From contig JAFWGQ010000031.1 in the NCBI GenBank assembly GCA_017512365.1, positions 80,932-144,931 of the forward strand: a DNA stretch of 64,000 nt, given 5' to 3'. This document shows positions 18,619 to 27,473 of this stretch, piece after piece. The translations under genes were made by a program, and so were the position numbers. Positions within the stretch are counted from its first letter, which is position 1; the number at the start of each line of letters is the position of its first letter. The notes under the pieces are model-generated. The model saw only the letters and a list, made by a program, of their open reading frames with translations, was not told the DNA's origin and did not search any database. This stretch comes from Mogibacterium sp. Lineage in GTDB: Bacteria > Bacillota > Clostridia > Peptostreptococcales > Anaerovoracaceae.

Positions 18619-19802
18619 CCGGCAAGATCCTCCGCCATGTTGAAACGGGCCGTCTCGATACGGCTCCTCATCAGTCTCAGATCATTGTTTTTGTCGAGCA
18701 TGTAAACCGAAGGAAGATCCCTTGAAAGGAACATCGAAAAGCCTTCGTATACGGAGTACGCGCCCGTCCTGTGGAATACCACGCGGTCGCCTTCGCTGAG
18801 GCCCGTGAACGAGGCGCCCCTTGCGATGACATCGGCCGTTGTGCAGAGGCTGCCGCAGAGGGTCCACTTTTCCGCCTCTCCGTCCTTCGATCCGCCGGAG
18901 CCGATATGCGTTATGACAGGGATCTGCATGCCCTGTATCTGCCCGTCGTATTTCATCATATGCAGGCCGCCGTCGAGTATGGCGTAATGCGCCCCGTCGT
19001 TGAACTTGGTATCGACGACCGTATTGACAAGCCAGCCGCACGGCGCTGCGAAGAACCTGCCCATCTCGACCGTGAGACGGACTCTCTCCGAGAATTCCCT
19101 GATGCAGCCGGATATCTCATCCAGCCGGGACTTTTCCTTATCGTCGGCGTCAGACGCGAAGTAGTCGACCGCGAGACCGGTGCCGTATTCGACGCGTTCC
19201 GCCGTGAACCTGAGTTCTTCTTCGAGCTCGTCGAGGAACTGATTGAGGCGCGCGATCTCCTTTATGATCTCTTTCGGACGCGTCTTCTGCGTGCCCGTAA
19301 AGTAGTGTATGCCCTTTATCTCCGTTCCCGGAAATGACGCTCTGTCAGCGATGAGCCTTTTCACGTCGCTTCTGTCCATGCCGAACTGGCTCTCGCACGA
19401 AAGCCTGATCAGAACTTCGGCTGCGACGCCGCGCTCCGCGGCCGCGTTGCTTATGTATCTGAGGTGGTTCTCGCTCTCGGCTGTCAGTATCCTGACTCCG
19501 TAGTCCATGGCGGTGTCCACCTCGGCCTGCGACTTGTTGACTCCGCTGAATATGATCTTCGCGGGGTCGATCCTGAGCGCTCTGCAGATCTCGAGCTCGC
19601 CCGGGCTGCAGACTTCGATCTTCGAAAATTCTTCAGGCAGAGCGGCAAGCAAAAACGGATTTGCCTTTATCGAATAGCAAATATCAGTATCTTCTCCGAA
19701 GGCTTCCTTTACCATCCTCGCCCTTCCGGCGAATGCGTCTGCCGAGAAGATGTATGCTGGGGAAGCGACTTCCCGGGCTGCCGTGATCAGAGCGCTGTGC
19801 AA
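18609..19802 (-). CDS. Type III (fold III) PLP-dependent decarboxylase, DapDC/BtrK-like
   Basis: The 397-residue enzyme has an alanine-racemase-type barrel and C-terminal beta domain. ICYSIKANPFLLAAL near residue 43 carries the PLP lysine, CGSLCTTADVIA near 310 has the conserved decarboxylase cysteine, and TGAYSVYEGFS near 345 the PLP-contacting tyrosine. It starts at a TTG behind GAGGAG, 4 bases after the carrier-protein gene. Relatives include diaminopimelate and ornithine decarboxylases and BtrK, which decarboxylates glutamate while bound to a carrier protein. Lodged between a carrier gene and an MBOAT gene, a BtrK-like role on a carrier-bound amino acid is more likely than lysine biosynthesis. 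This is inference. Confidence 0.75.
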   Translation of the reverse strand: MHSALITAAREVASPAYIFSADAFAGRARMVKEAFGEDTDICYSIKANPFLLAALPEEFSKIEVCSPGELEICRALRIDPAKIIFSGVNKSQAEVDTAMDYGVRILTAESENHLRYISNAAAERGVAAEVLIRLSCESQFGMDRSDVKRLIADRASFPGTEIKGIHYFTGTQKTRPKEIIKEIARLNQFLDELEEELRFTAERVEYGTGLAVDYFASDADDKEKSRLDEISGCIREFSERVRLTVEMGRFFAAPCGWLVNTVVDTKFNDGAHYAILDGGLHMMKYDGQIQGMQIPVITHIGSGGSKDGEAEKWTLCGSLCTTADVIARGASFTGLSEGDRVVFHRTGAYSVYEGFSMFLSRDLPSVYMLDKNNDLRLMRSRIETARFNMAEDLAGWL

Positions 19803-19806
19803 TGTA

Positions 19807-20037
19807 TCACTCCTCGTCCTGAAGTTTTTCGATCAGCGCATACATGGCCTCTGCCGAGTCGAAGTTCTCCGGCACGAGGTTTGCAGGCCTGATCGTGATA
19901 TCGAATTCGTCGTTCAGAGTGCTGACCAGCGAAATGATGTCGAACGAATCGAGTATGCCGCCCGTTACGAGCTGCTTCTCGTTTGCGAAATCCACATCCG
20001 GTCTCATCTCTTCGAGTATCTCCATTAACTGTTCCAT
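19807..20037 (-). CDS. Acyl/peptidyl carrier protein (DltC-like)
   Basis: The 76-residue acidic helical protein carries GGILDSFDIISLVSTL, in which Ser of DSFD is the phosphopantetheine site. Length and charge fit ACP/DltC. AAAGGAT precedes the start. It lies between the adenylating ligase and the PLP decarboxylase and should receive the activated acid as a thioester. Confidence 0.88.
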   Translation of the reverse strand: MEQLMEILEEMRPDVDFANEKQLVTGGILDSFDIISLVSTLNDEFDITIRPANLVPENFDSAEAMYALIEKLQDEE

Positions 20038-20078
20038 CGTATCGTATCCTTTCTGTTCAAAGATGCCTTTCAGGCATT

Positions 20079-21602
20079 TTACTTTTTCATCATTTCCCTG
20101 AGCTCGCTCATGGCTATCTTGCCGTTCGGCAGATGAGGCAGCTCTTCGAGTCCGACCAGTTTGCGCGGCACCATGAAGGCCGGCATGTCGGCTCTGAAAC
20201 TGAGCGTGATTTCCTTTGCAGCCGCCGGGCCGGCATAGAAGAGCCAGATAAGCTCACGCCCCTTGTCGTACAGCGATGCGCACTCCGTGATGCCGTCTAT
20301 GCTCAGGGCATATGCCTCGACCTCAGCGAGCTCGACACGGTGACCCATGTGCTTTATCTGCCTGTCCTTCCTGCCGTGGAAGTACAGCTCGCCGTCTTCT
20401 CCGATATGTCCGAGGTCTCCCGTGAGATATATCCGCTCAGGGTAATCTTCGTTCAGAGGGTTCTGCATGAAGACAGCCTCGGTTTGCTCCTTCGATCTGT
20501 AGTAGCCTGTAGCCAGGCACGGACCCTTGACGCAGATCTCGCCGATCTCGCCGGCCGGAGTCTTCGACCACGCGCCGCTTTCCCCGTCGTGAGTCAGCAG
20601 CAGTATCTGGTAGTGTTTGTACGGCTTTCCGATCGGCAGGACCGTATCGTCAGTTACCGTCTCATCGAGCACATAGTATGTGCAGGACGCTGTCGCTTCC
20701 GTCGGACCGTACTGGTTTATGAATGTCACATCCGGAAGGTTCTCCTGCCAGATGCGAAGGTATTTGTTCGAAATGACCGAGCCGGAGAACACGACCGTTC
20801 TGAGGTGCTCCGGCCTGGCGTCGGCGAAGCCTCCCAGCCTGGCCGGAATCTCGAGGCCCGCGCAGCTCCAGCACAGGGCCGTGACGCCCTTTTCATTCAG
20901 CGTTCTGAAAAGCGCGTCAGGCATCGCGAATTCGTTCTTCGGTATGATGACCGTGCTTGCTCCCGTCATGAGAGGCAGGTACATGTCCCTGATGGCCGCT
21001 ATGTAGTCGAGAGGAGCCTGGTTGCCGAGCACATCGCTCTCGCCGAGATGCATAACTTCGTTCAGTCCCTCGAGATAGCAGATGAGCGAGCGGTGCGAGG
21101 TCAGCACGCCTTTAGGCTTTCCGGTCGAACCCGAGGTAAAGATCATGTACAGCGGCGAAGCCTCAGTGACCGAAGCTTCTCTTTCCGCGACGATATCCTC
21201 ATCCGCCGGAGCTTTGAGCAGGTCCTCCATAAGAGCGATCTCGCAGCTGCCCGCGATCTCCTTCGCTGTCTCCAGATGGTCCCTGTCGACGATCAGGATC
21301 TCCGGCTCTGCGACGCTCATGATCTGCTCGAGTCTCTGACGCGGAACATCCCCGTCCATCGGAGCATAAAAACAGCCCGCGCGCGCGACTCCCATGTAGC
21401 ACGCAGGGGTATATGCGTTCCGGCCTGTCATCACGGCAACAGGGCGCTCGATCTCAGAGCGCTTTGCGACCCATGCCGCGACCGCTGCCGAAAAACGGTC
21501 CAGTTCTTCAAATGTTACGGACCCTTCTTCTCCGGAATAGACGGCGCGGCCTCCGTATAATGCTGCCGACCGCCTGATCCAGTCGAATACCTGTGATGCC
21601 AT
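20079..21602 (-). CDS. Amino-acid-adenylating ligase (DltA-like, AMP-binding)
   Basis: The 507-residue protein is an ANL-family enzyme with the P-loop YMIFTSGSTGKPKGV near residue 145, NQYGPTEATASCTYYV near 280, YLTGDLGHIGEDGELYFHGR near 370, and the C-terminal PNGKIAMSEL with the catalytic lysine near 492. Size and layout match DltA. It would adenylate a carboxylic or amino acid and load it on the carrier protein encoded 41 bases downstream. The residues that fix the substrate cannot be assigned by eye, so D-alanine is not assured, particularly with a decarboxylase in the operon. Confidence 0.85.
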   Translation of the reverse strand: MASQVFDWIRRSAALYGGRAVYSGEEGSVTFEELDRFSAAVAAWVAKRSEIERPVAVMTGRNAYTPACYMGVARAGCFYAPMDGDVPRQRLEQIMSVAEPEILIVDRDHLETAKEIAGSCEIALMEDLLKAPADEDIVAEREASVTEASPLYMIFTSGSTGKPKGVLTSHRSLICYLEGLNEVMHLGESDVLGNQAPLDYIAAIRDMYLPLMTGASTVIIPKNEFAMPDALFRTLNEKGVTALCWSCAGLEIPARLGGFADARPEHLRTVVFSGSVISNKYLRIWQENLPDVTFINQYGPTEATASCTYYVLDETVTDDTVLPIGKPYKHYQILLLTHDGESGAWSKTPAGEIGEICVKGPCLATGYYRSKEQTEAVFMQNPLNEDYPERIYLTGDLGHIGEDGELYFHGRKDRQIKHMGHRVELAEVEAYALSIDGITECASLYDKGRELIWLFYAGPAAAKEITLSFRADMPAFMVPRKLVGLEELPHLPNGKIAMSELREMMKK

Positions 21603-21637
21603 AAATGATTTTCCTTTACAATTAATATGCTGTGTAG

Positions 21638-21666
21638 ATGGTACACCAACGGATGATTTTAATCAA
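21638..21666 (-). promoter_or_regulatory. Promoter of the Dlt-like cassette
   Basis: On the minus strand TTGATT and TACCAT are separated by 17 bases, about 36 bases before the ligase gene. It would drive all five genes. Confidence 0.5.
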
Positions 21667-21799
21667 GGCGCAGAAATTTCCTGATATTACTGAATTTTAC
21701 TGAGTTTAGTGGTAGAATTTTCAGGACTGAAAAGGTATTCGGACCGAATACCGGCGACGCGTTGCAGCAGACCGCGGGAGGATGAAGGAGACCGAATAA

Positions 21800-22783
21800 A
21801 TGAGACAGATCACAGGAAGAGCTTTATCGATGATACTGGCGCTGACGCTCATGCTGTCGGCAGGTCTTGCAGTACCTGTAATGGCGGGAGATGACACGCA
21901 GAGCGGAAAGCAGCCTGATGCAGCCGAAATACTGCAGCCTGAGGGGTCAGGGCAGTCGCAGCAGTCTGACGAAGAAAAAACGCAGCAGCCTGCCGAAATC
22001 AAGACGAAGACCGGAAAGACCAAGGCCCTCACGCCTGCGCAGAAGGAAGCTCAGGAGATAAAGGAATACGGTAAATACAAAGGAAAGAATGCGAAAAAGA
22101 TCCCCGTCATCACGTACCATAATGTCGTTACCGACAGGCAGAAGAGATCGGAACGGTATCGCTATGATTCGATCGTCATATCGAAGAGCGATTTCGAAAA
22201 TCAGATGAGATGGCTCAAAAAGAACGGGTACAGGACGATCAGCTGCGAGGAGCTCTATCTGTGGCACAAGGGCAGGATAAAGCTCCCGAAGAAGAGCGTT
22301 CTCATCACGCTTGATGACGGCCGCTTCGGTGTTCCGAAGAATGCTTATCCGATACTGAAAAAATACGATCTCAAAGCGACGTGCTTCGTGATCGGTTCAT
22401 ATACCATGAACAACAAGCCTGAATACATGAAGTACAGGGAGATGAAAAAGATACAGAATGATTATCCGAATCTGGAATTCCAGAGCCACACGTGGAAGCT
22501 CCATTACAGGTTCAGCCTCGATAAGGGCGTGTATTCAAAAGTGCTGAAGGACGCTAAAAAACAGAAGGCGAAATACGGCTTCGAGTATCTGGCGTATCCG
22601 TACGGAAGAAACAATGACCAGATGATAAAGGCGTATAAGAAGGCCGGCATCAAAATGGCTTTTGCGTATCGTCAGTACGGGGACGGCTACGCAACGAGAG
22701 ATCAGAACATCTACAGGATAAAGAGGATCAAGGTGCAGGGCAACGGCTCGATGTACCAGTTCAGAAGCATCTTCAGATACTGA
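21800..22783 (+). CDS. Secreted polysaccharide deacetylase (NodB domain)
   Basis: The 327-residue protein has a signal peptide (ALSMILALTLMLSAGLAVPVMA), a Gln/Glu/Lys-rich linker to about residue 95, and a NodB domain. VLITLDDGRFGVP near 172 supplies the Asp pair, QSHTWKLH near 232 the metal histidines (H-x4-H spacing), and FLAYPYGRNND-like sequence near 268 the arginine region. Such enzymes remove N-acetyl groups from peptidoglycan or secondary wall glycans. It is divergent from the Dlt-like cassette with a 197-bp gap and is followed by a clear terminator. Confidence 0.85.
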   Translation: MRQITGRALSMILALTLMLSAGLAVPVMAGDDTQSGKQPDAAEILQPEGSGQSQQSDEEKTQQPAEIKTKTGKTKALTPAQKEAQEIKEYGKYKGKNAKKIPVITYHNVVTDRQKRSERYRYDSIVISKSDFENQMRWLKKNGYRTISCEELYLWHKGRIKLPKKSVLITLDDGRFGVPKNAYPILKKYDLKATCFVIGSYTMNNKPEYMKYREMKKIQNDYPNLEFQSHTWKLHYRFSLDKGVYSKVLKDAKKQKAKYGFEYLAYPYGRNNDQMIKAYKKAGIKMAFAYRQYGDGYATRDQNIYRIKRIKVQGNGSMYQFRSIFRY

Positions 22784-22798
22784 GCAGGACTTTGACAG

Positions 22799-22844
22799 GA
22801 CGGGCGAACGCAGGACAGACAGGAGAGGCGCCGCCCGTCTTTTT
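22799..22844 (+). terminator. Rho-independent terminator after the deacetylase gene
   Basis: GACGGGCG (22799-22806) pairs with CGCCCGTC (22832-22839), followed by TTTTT. The loop is long at 25 bases. Confidence 0.65.
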
Positions 22845-22877
22845 ATGCGACGAAAGAGGCTGACGGGAACATATTAC

Positions 22878-22906
22878 TTGAGGAAAGATGCGTTCGAATA
22901 TACAAT
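22878..22906 (+). promoter_or_regulatory. Promoter of the phosphoesterase lipoprotein gene, possibly leaderless
   Basis: TTGAGG and TACAAT are 17 bases apart. Only six bases separate the -10 box from the ATG at 22913, and no ribosome site is present, so transcription would begin at or next to the start codon. Confidence 0.5.
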
Positions 22907-22912
22907 CAAAGC

Positions 22913-24214
22913 ATGAAACTATCCAGATCGGGACTTATCTTAATGACCATCCTGCTTTCGGCAGCTCTGCTTCTGCAGGCATGCTTTTCAGTAAAGGACA
23001 CAGCGGACAGAGGGCCGGATGAAGGCTCCGCAGGGCAGACAGCAGTAGAAGAGACTGCAGACGCGGAGCAGGACGGGCCACTATGCACGCTGCTGATGGC
23101 TTCGGACTACCAGGCGGAACCGGGATTCGACGATCCCGCAGAGACCTTCGAGGGGCTGCTCAGGGCGGTGAAGGCTGACGGAAGGACGCCAGATAATGTG
23201 ATCATCTGCGGCGACTACACGAACGACGAGAACCTGTACGACTATCAGCTCAGTCCGGACGATTCCATCGAGGAGATCCGGGGGCTGATCGCGGGCGAGC
23301 TGGGGGCTGTGCCGCAGGAGGACATCATCTTCGTGCAGGGCAATCACGACGCGCTGACGGACGCTGTCTCGGAAAGCGGCCTTCACGAATACGATGATTA
23401 TCTTGTGTATGTGCTGAACACCCAGTACGACTTCCCGTGGAAGCAGGGAAGGGACACGGAGTTCAGGGACAGGGTCATAAGAGCGTCCGAAGAGATGAAG
23501 GAGTGCTTTGACGGGCTGATCGAGAAAGGGGAGACAAGGCCGGTGTTCATCGCGGGGCATGTGCCCCTGCACTTTACGGCGAGGACTTCCTCAAGGCACG
23601 GCTCGGGCGACAACATGTACTCGGGATACGTCTTCGATGTAGTCAACGAAGCCGCAGAGGATCTGGACATCATATATCTGTTCGGGCACAATCATTCAAA
23701 GGGCTGGGACTGCTATCTCGGCGGAGCGAGCATATACAGGGCCCCCGGAGACAGCATACTGATCCCGGACGCTGAGGGAAGGACGGGCAATACCGACGAA
23801 TACACGGAAGAGACTCTGAACTTCACGTACATGACCGCGGGCTACACAGGCTACTACATGAACTGCGACTCCGAAGATATGGCGGCAGGCGAGGCCGGCA
23901 TGTATCACGCGGCGGACGAGGCTCTGACATGCACCGTGGCTGAGATTTATGAAGACAAGGTGGTCGTTACAAGGTACGATACCGGCGGGACGCATGTGCT
24001 CGGCGCGGCCGGGGAGGCCGATCCGTACAGGGGAGGCATAGACGAGGGACTCATCGGCCCTGAACATTACAGCAAAGAGACCGCCGGTCCCGCGGCGATG
24101 AAAAGAATGAGCGCGTTCAAAAGTGGTACAATCAGGGCAGACGGGAAAAACGTGGACGAAGAGAAAGAAAAGGATAAAGACAAAGATAAAGAAAAAGAGA
24201 AAGACGCGGCCTGA
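22913..24214 (+). CDS. Calcineurin-like metallophosphoesterase lipoprotein
   Basis: The 433-residue product has a lipoprotein signal ending LLLQAC, then an acidic linker. The phosphoesterase domain runs ASDYQ, ICGDYTND (about residue 98), VQGNHDAL (about 142), FIAGHVPLHF (about 213) and LFGHNHSKG (about 255), which together give the metal-binding Asp, Asn and His residues. The first motif reads SDYQ instead of DxH, so one metal ligand differs from the classical site. The C-terminus is a Lys/Glu/Asp run of about 25 residues. It probably acts on a phosphodiester outside the membrane; the substrate is unknown. Confidence 0.8.
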   Translation: MKLSRSGLILMTILLSAALLLQACFSVKDTADRGPDEGSAGQTAVEETADAEQDGPLCTLLMASDYQAEPGFDDPAETFEGLLRAVKADGRTPDNVIICGDYTNDENLYDYQLSPDDSIEEIRGLIAGELGAVPQEDIIFVQGNHDALTDAVSESGLHEYDDYLVYVLNTQYDFPWKQGRDTEFRDRVIRASEEMKECFDGLIEKGETRPVFIAGHVPLHFTARTSSRHGSGDNMYSGYVFDVVNEAAEDLDIIYLFGHNHSKGWDCYLGGASIYRAPGDSILIPDAEGRTGNTDEYTEETLNFTYMTAGYTGYYMNCDSEDMAAGEAGMYHAADEALTCTVAEIYEDKVVVTRYDTGGTHVLGAAGEADPYRGGIDEGLIGPEHYSKETAGPAAMKRMSAFKSGTIRADGKNVDEEKEKDKDKDKEKEKDAA

Positions 24215-24234
24215 CAGGCCCGCAGGGAGGACCC

Positions 24235-25374
24235 GTGAAGCAGAGGATCTATAAATACGATAATGTAAAAGCTTTCCTGATATTTCTGGTCGTGATCGGA
24301 CACATGACGACGGACTACGTATCCGACTCATTCCTGGTCAGATGGACGACGCTGTGGATATACCTGTTCCACATGCCGGCGTTCATATTCATCTCAGGCC
24401 TGGTGCATAAGCACTACATCACAGAGGAGCAGGTGTCGCTCGGGACAAAGGGCGAGACGAGGATGCGCTGGGACAAGTTCTGGGGATTCTTCCTCTGCGG
24501 ATACAGTCTCAAGATATTCCTGCAGTTCACGCGGACGCTGATGGGACAGAACCCGACCTGGCACTGGATAGAAGAGCCGGGCATCCCGTGGTATCTCTTC
24601 GTCATGGCGGAGTACGAGCTGCTCTTTTATCTTATGCGCAGGATCGACGCGAAGGCAAAGCCGTGGATGATGATCACGGGAGCTTTTGCGCTCTCGGCCG
24701 TCATCGGATACTTCCCGGCCATAGGAGACGCGTTCTGTCTGGCGAGGATGATCAATTTCCTGCCTATATACATGCTGGGCTACTATCTCGACATGAAGAC
24801 CTTCCCGGAGATGATCAACAGGACGAAGTACAGGGTGATATCCGCCGTGATAGTCATCGGAACCATCCTGATGTGCGCTCTGGGGCCGTGGGAGATGTAC
24901 TCGCTGCGCAAGCTGTTCACGGGAAGACGCTCCTACGAGTTCCTGGCGGATTACTTTCCGCCGGCCATGACCTGGGGCTGGGCGATGAGGCTGGCGGCAT
25001 GGGCGTTCGCCCTGGTGCTGTCTCTTGCCGTCATCATACTCATTCCGGACAGGGACATGGGCTATATCACGAAAACAGGCTCGAGGACGCTGAACATATA
25101 CTTCTGGCACAGGCCGGTCTGCTACCTGTTCAGGAACTGGGCGGTGCTGCCTAAGCTCTACGTGCTCTTCGGAGGGACATATAACGCCGCGGCCGCGGGC
25201 GGACTGAAGGGGCACGCGTTCGAAGAAGGAGGAGCGATGATCGCGGCGTATATAGTCTACTGGCTGATCGGCGCGGCGATGACGGCGTTCTTCGCCCTGA
25301 AGGTATTCGAGCACCCTTGCTCAGACCTCATGAAGCTCGGAGCGAAGATAGCAGGCACAGGAAGAAAGAAATAA
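24235..25374 (+). CDS. Acyltransferase-3 family membrane protein
   Basis: A GTG start at 24235 follows GGGAGG. The 379-residue protein has about ten membrane helices and the acyltransferase-3 opening YDNVKAFLIFLVVIGHMTTDYV, with the catalytic-type His in GHM. LYLFHMPAFIFISGLVHKHY is the second conserved block. These proteins move acetyl or other acyl groups to surface sugars. It is 20 bases from the phosphoesterase gene and probably in the same transcript. Confidence 0.82.
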   Translation: MKQRIYKYDNVKAFLIFLVVIGHMTTDYVSDSFLVRWTTLWIYLFHMPAFIFISGLVHKHYITEEQVSLGTKGETRMRWDKFWGFFLCGYSLKIFLQFTRTLMGQNPTWHWIEEPGIPWYLFVMAEYELLFYLMRRIDAKAKPWMMITGAFALSAVIGYFPAIGDAFCLARMINFLPIYMLGYYLDMKTFPEMINRTKYRVISAVIVIGTILMCALGPWEMYSLRKLFTGRRSYEFLADYFPPAMTWGWAMRLAAWAFALVLSLAVIILIPDRDMGYITKTGSRTLNIYFWHRPVCYLFRNWAVLPKLYVLFGGTYNAAAAGGLKGHAFEEGGAMIAAYIVYWLIGAAMTAFFALKVFEHPCSDLMKLGAKIAGTGRKK

Positions 25375-25434
25375 ACAGCCCGCGTATGCGGAGCTGCAGC
25401 TGCGGACATACAAAGATCAACAGGAGGAAAAGCA

Positions 25435-27018
25435 ATGGCTGAATGGAAAAATCTTGATACGCTTAAAGCTTATGAGGCACTCGAGGCATCGGGACGCCGC
25501 GTCGATCTGAGAGAGGTGCTTGCGGGTGATGCGGGCGCGAAACGCGTGAGGGAATACAACGTACCAATGGCCTGCGGACTCAGTTTCAACTACGCCTGCA
25601 GACAGGTAGATGAAGAGCTGCTTGGCATGCTGGCTGATCTGGCTGAAGAATCGGATCTTAAGGGCAAGTTCCGCGATCTGTATAACGGCGGGGTGATCAA
25701 CACGGGCGAGAAGAGGCTGGTGCTCCATCATCTGACACGCGGACAGCTGGGTGATGACGTGACCGCCGACGGCAAAGACAAGAGAGAATTCTACAAAGGC
25801 GAGCAGGATAAGATCGCTGAGTTTGCGAATAAAGTGCATTCCGGTGAGATCAGCAACGAGGCCGGAGAGAAGTTCACGACTGTGGTCCAGATCGGCATAG
25901 GCGGAAGCGACCTCGGACCGAGGGCCATGTATATTGCGCTCGACAACTGGGCGCGTGCTGAAGGCTGCCATCTGATGGACGCGCACTTTATTAGCAATGT
26001 CGATCCTGATGATGCGGTCAGTGTGCTTGACGCCGTCGATGCGGAGCATTCGCTGTTCATACTCGTTTCCAAGTCCGGCACCACGCTCGAGACTCTTACA
26101 AACGAGGCTTTCGTGAAGGATGCGCTCACAGATATGGGACTTGATCCTTCAAAGCACATGATAGCGGTCACAAGCGAGACCTCGCCGCTCGCGAAGAGCA
26201 GCGATTATCTCGCGGCGTTCTTCATGGACGACTATATCGGGGGAAGATTTTCTTCGACGTCCGCGGTGGGCGGTGCGGTGCTGTCGCTCGCGTTCGGGCC
26301 GGAAGTGTTCGGCAGCTTCCTGAGCGGCGCTGCGGAGGCTGACAGGCTCGCTGCATGCAAGGCTCCGCTGGAGAACGCGGCAATGCTCGACGCCCTGATC
26401 GGCGTATACGAAAGAAATATCCTGGGCTATGAGACGACCGCGGTCCTGCCTTACGCACAGGCGCTCGCGAGATTCCCGGCTCATCTTCAGCAGGCGGACA
26501 TGGAGTCAAACGGCAAATCGGTCAACAGATTCGGCGAGCCTGTGGCGTACAAGACGGGGCCGGTGATCTTCGGTGAGCCGGGCACAAACGGGCAGCATTC
26601 TTTCTATCAGCTGCTCCATCAGGGCAAGGAGACAGTACCTCTGCAGTTCATCGGATTCAGGGAGAGCCAGACCGGCAGGGATGTGGATATCCAGGGAAGC
26701 ACGAGCCAGAAGAAGCTCGGGGCCAATGTGGCGGCTCAGATCGTGGCGTTCGCATGCGGCAAGGAGGACAGCGATCTCAACAGGAACTTCGACGGAGACA
26801 GGCCTTCGAGCATAATCGTGGGTGACAGGCTTACCCCTGAATCTCTCGGAGCTCTGCTCGCCCATTATGAGAACAAGATCATGTTCCAGGGATTCCTCTG
26901 GAATCTCAACAGCTTTGACCAGGAGGGCGTACAGCTCGGGAAGCTGCTGGCAAAGAGAGTGCTGGCTCACGAGACCAACGGAGCTCTGGCTGAGTTTGCC
27001 GAAATGCTCGGCATCTGA
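25435..27018 (+). CDS. pgi: Glucose-6-phosphate isomerase
   Basis: The 527-residue enzyme has the SIS-type PGI signatures: GIGGSDLGPRAMYIAL near residue 158, VSKSGTTLETLTNEAF near 203, GGRFSSTSAVGG near 266, and GANVAAQIVAFACG with the C-terminal GVQLGKLLAK block. It interconverts glucose-6-phosphate and fructose-6-phosphate in the cytoplasm. AGGAGGAAAAGCA precedes the ATG. It stands alone between the envelope island and the ribosomal operon. Confidence 0.95.
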   Translation: MAEWKNLDTLKAYEALEASGRRVDLREVLAGDAGAKRVREYNVPMACGLSFNYACRQVDEELLGMLADLAEESDLKGKFRDLYNGGVINTGEKRLVLHHLTRGQLGDDVTADGKDKREFYKGEQDKIAEFANKVHSGEISNEAGEKFTTVVQIGIGGSDLGPRAMYIALDNWARAEGCHLMDAHFISNVDPDDAVSVLDAVDAEHSLFILVSKSGTTLETLTNEAFVKDALTDMGLDPSKHMIAVTSETSPLAKSSDYLAAFFMDDYIGGRFSSTSAVGGAVLSLAFGPEVFGSFLSGAAEADRLAACKAPLENAAMLDALIGVYERNILGYETTAVLPYAQALARFPAHLQQADMESNGKSVNRFGEPVAYKTGPVIFGEPGTNGQHSFYQLLHQGKETVPLQFIGFRESQTGRDVDIQGSTSQKKLGANVAAQIVAFACGKEDSDLNRNFDGDRPSSIIVGDRLTPESLGALLAHYENKIMFQGFLWNLNSFDQEGVQLGKLLAKRVLAHETNGALAEFAEMLGI

Positions 27019-27051
27019 CCTCATCACAGGATAAACACATAATCTTTTCTG

Positions 27052-27076
27052 ATACCCCTTGCGTCGCCGGGGGTAT
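27052..27076 (+). terminator. Weak terminator-like hairpin after pgi
   Basis: ATACCCC pairs with GGGGTAT around an 11-base loop, but no U-tract follows. The loop contains the -35 box of the rpsF promoter, so pairing and promoter use overlap. Confidence 0.4.
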
Positions 27077-27087
27077 TAGCATATAAT
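27059..27087 (+). promoter_or_regulatory. Promoter of the rpsF-ssb-rpsR operon
   Basis: TTGCGT and a perfect TATAAT lie 17 bases apart, about 80 bases before rpsF. Confidence 0.6.
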
Positions 27088-27122
27088 AATCGAGCGCGTC
27101 AATTCGGGCGGGCATGCCAACT

Positions 27123-27141
27123 GCGCAGGGAGAACCTGCGC
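27123..27141 (+). promoter_or_regulatory. Leader hairpin of rpsF, possible S6:S18 autoregulatory site
   Basis: GCGCAGG pairs with CCTGCGC around a five-base loop, directly before the rpsF ribosome site. S6:S18 complexes are known to bind a leader hairpin of this operon in many bacteria. Assignment here rests on position and a CCG next to the stem, not a full consensus match. Confidence 0.4.
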
Positions 27142-27166
27142 CGCAAAGACCACAGGAGGTGTCAAC

Positions 27167-27454
27167 ATGAGAGATTATGAACTTCTATTCGTGCTTGATC
27201 CGAGCCTGGACGAAGAAGCCAAGGCAGGCCTCATTGAGAAAGTCAAAGAGGTCATCAGTGCCGGCGGCGAAGCCGGAGAGGCCGACGTATGGGGCGACAG
27301 AAAGCTCGCATACAACATCGGCAAGAAGAGCACCGGCTACTATGTAGTCCTGCCGTTCAAGGCTGACGCCGAGCTGCCTAAGGAGCTCGACAGAAGACTC
27401 AGGATCAACGAGAACGTAATGAGGCATATCATCGTCTGCCAGGACGAGGAGTAA
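27167..27454 (+). CDS. rpsF: 30S ribosomal protein S6
   Basis: The 95-residue protein starts MRDYELLFVLDPSLDEEA and has the typical WGDRKLAYNIGKKSTGYYVVL core and RRLRINENVMRHIIV ending. It binds S18 in the 30S platform. A strong AGGAGGTG site precedes it, and it heads the conserved rpsF-ssb-rpsR operon. Confidence 0.97.
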   Translation: MRDYELLFVLDPSLDEEAKAGLIEKVKEVISAGGEAGEADVWGDRKLAYNIGKKSTGYYVVLPFKADAELPKELDRRLRINENVMRHIIVCQDEE

Positions 27455-27473
27455 CAGGCAGGGAGGTAAGATT

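Noticed and set aside
18609-19802. Annotation as lysA (diaminopimelate decarboxylase)
   Set aside because: The fold and catalytic residues fit, but the gene is locked into a ligase/carrier/MBOAT cassette and no other lysine genes are nearby, so a specific lysA call is not supported.
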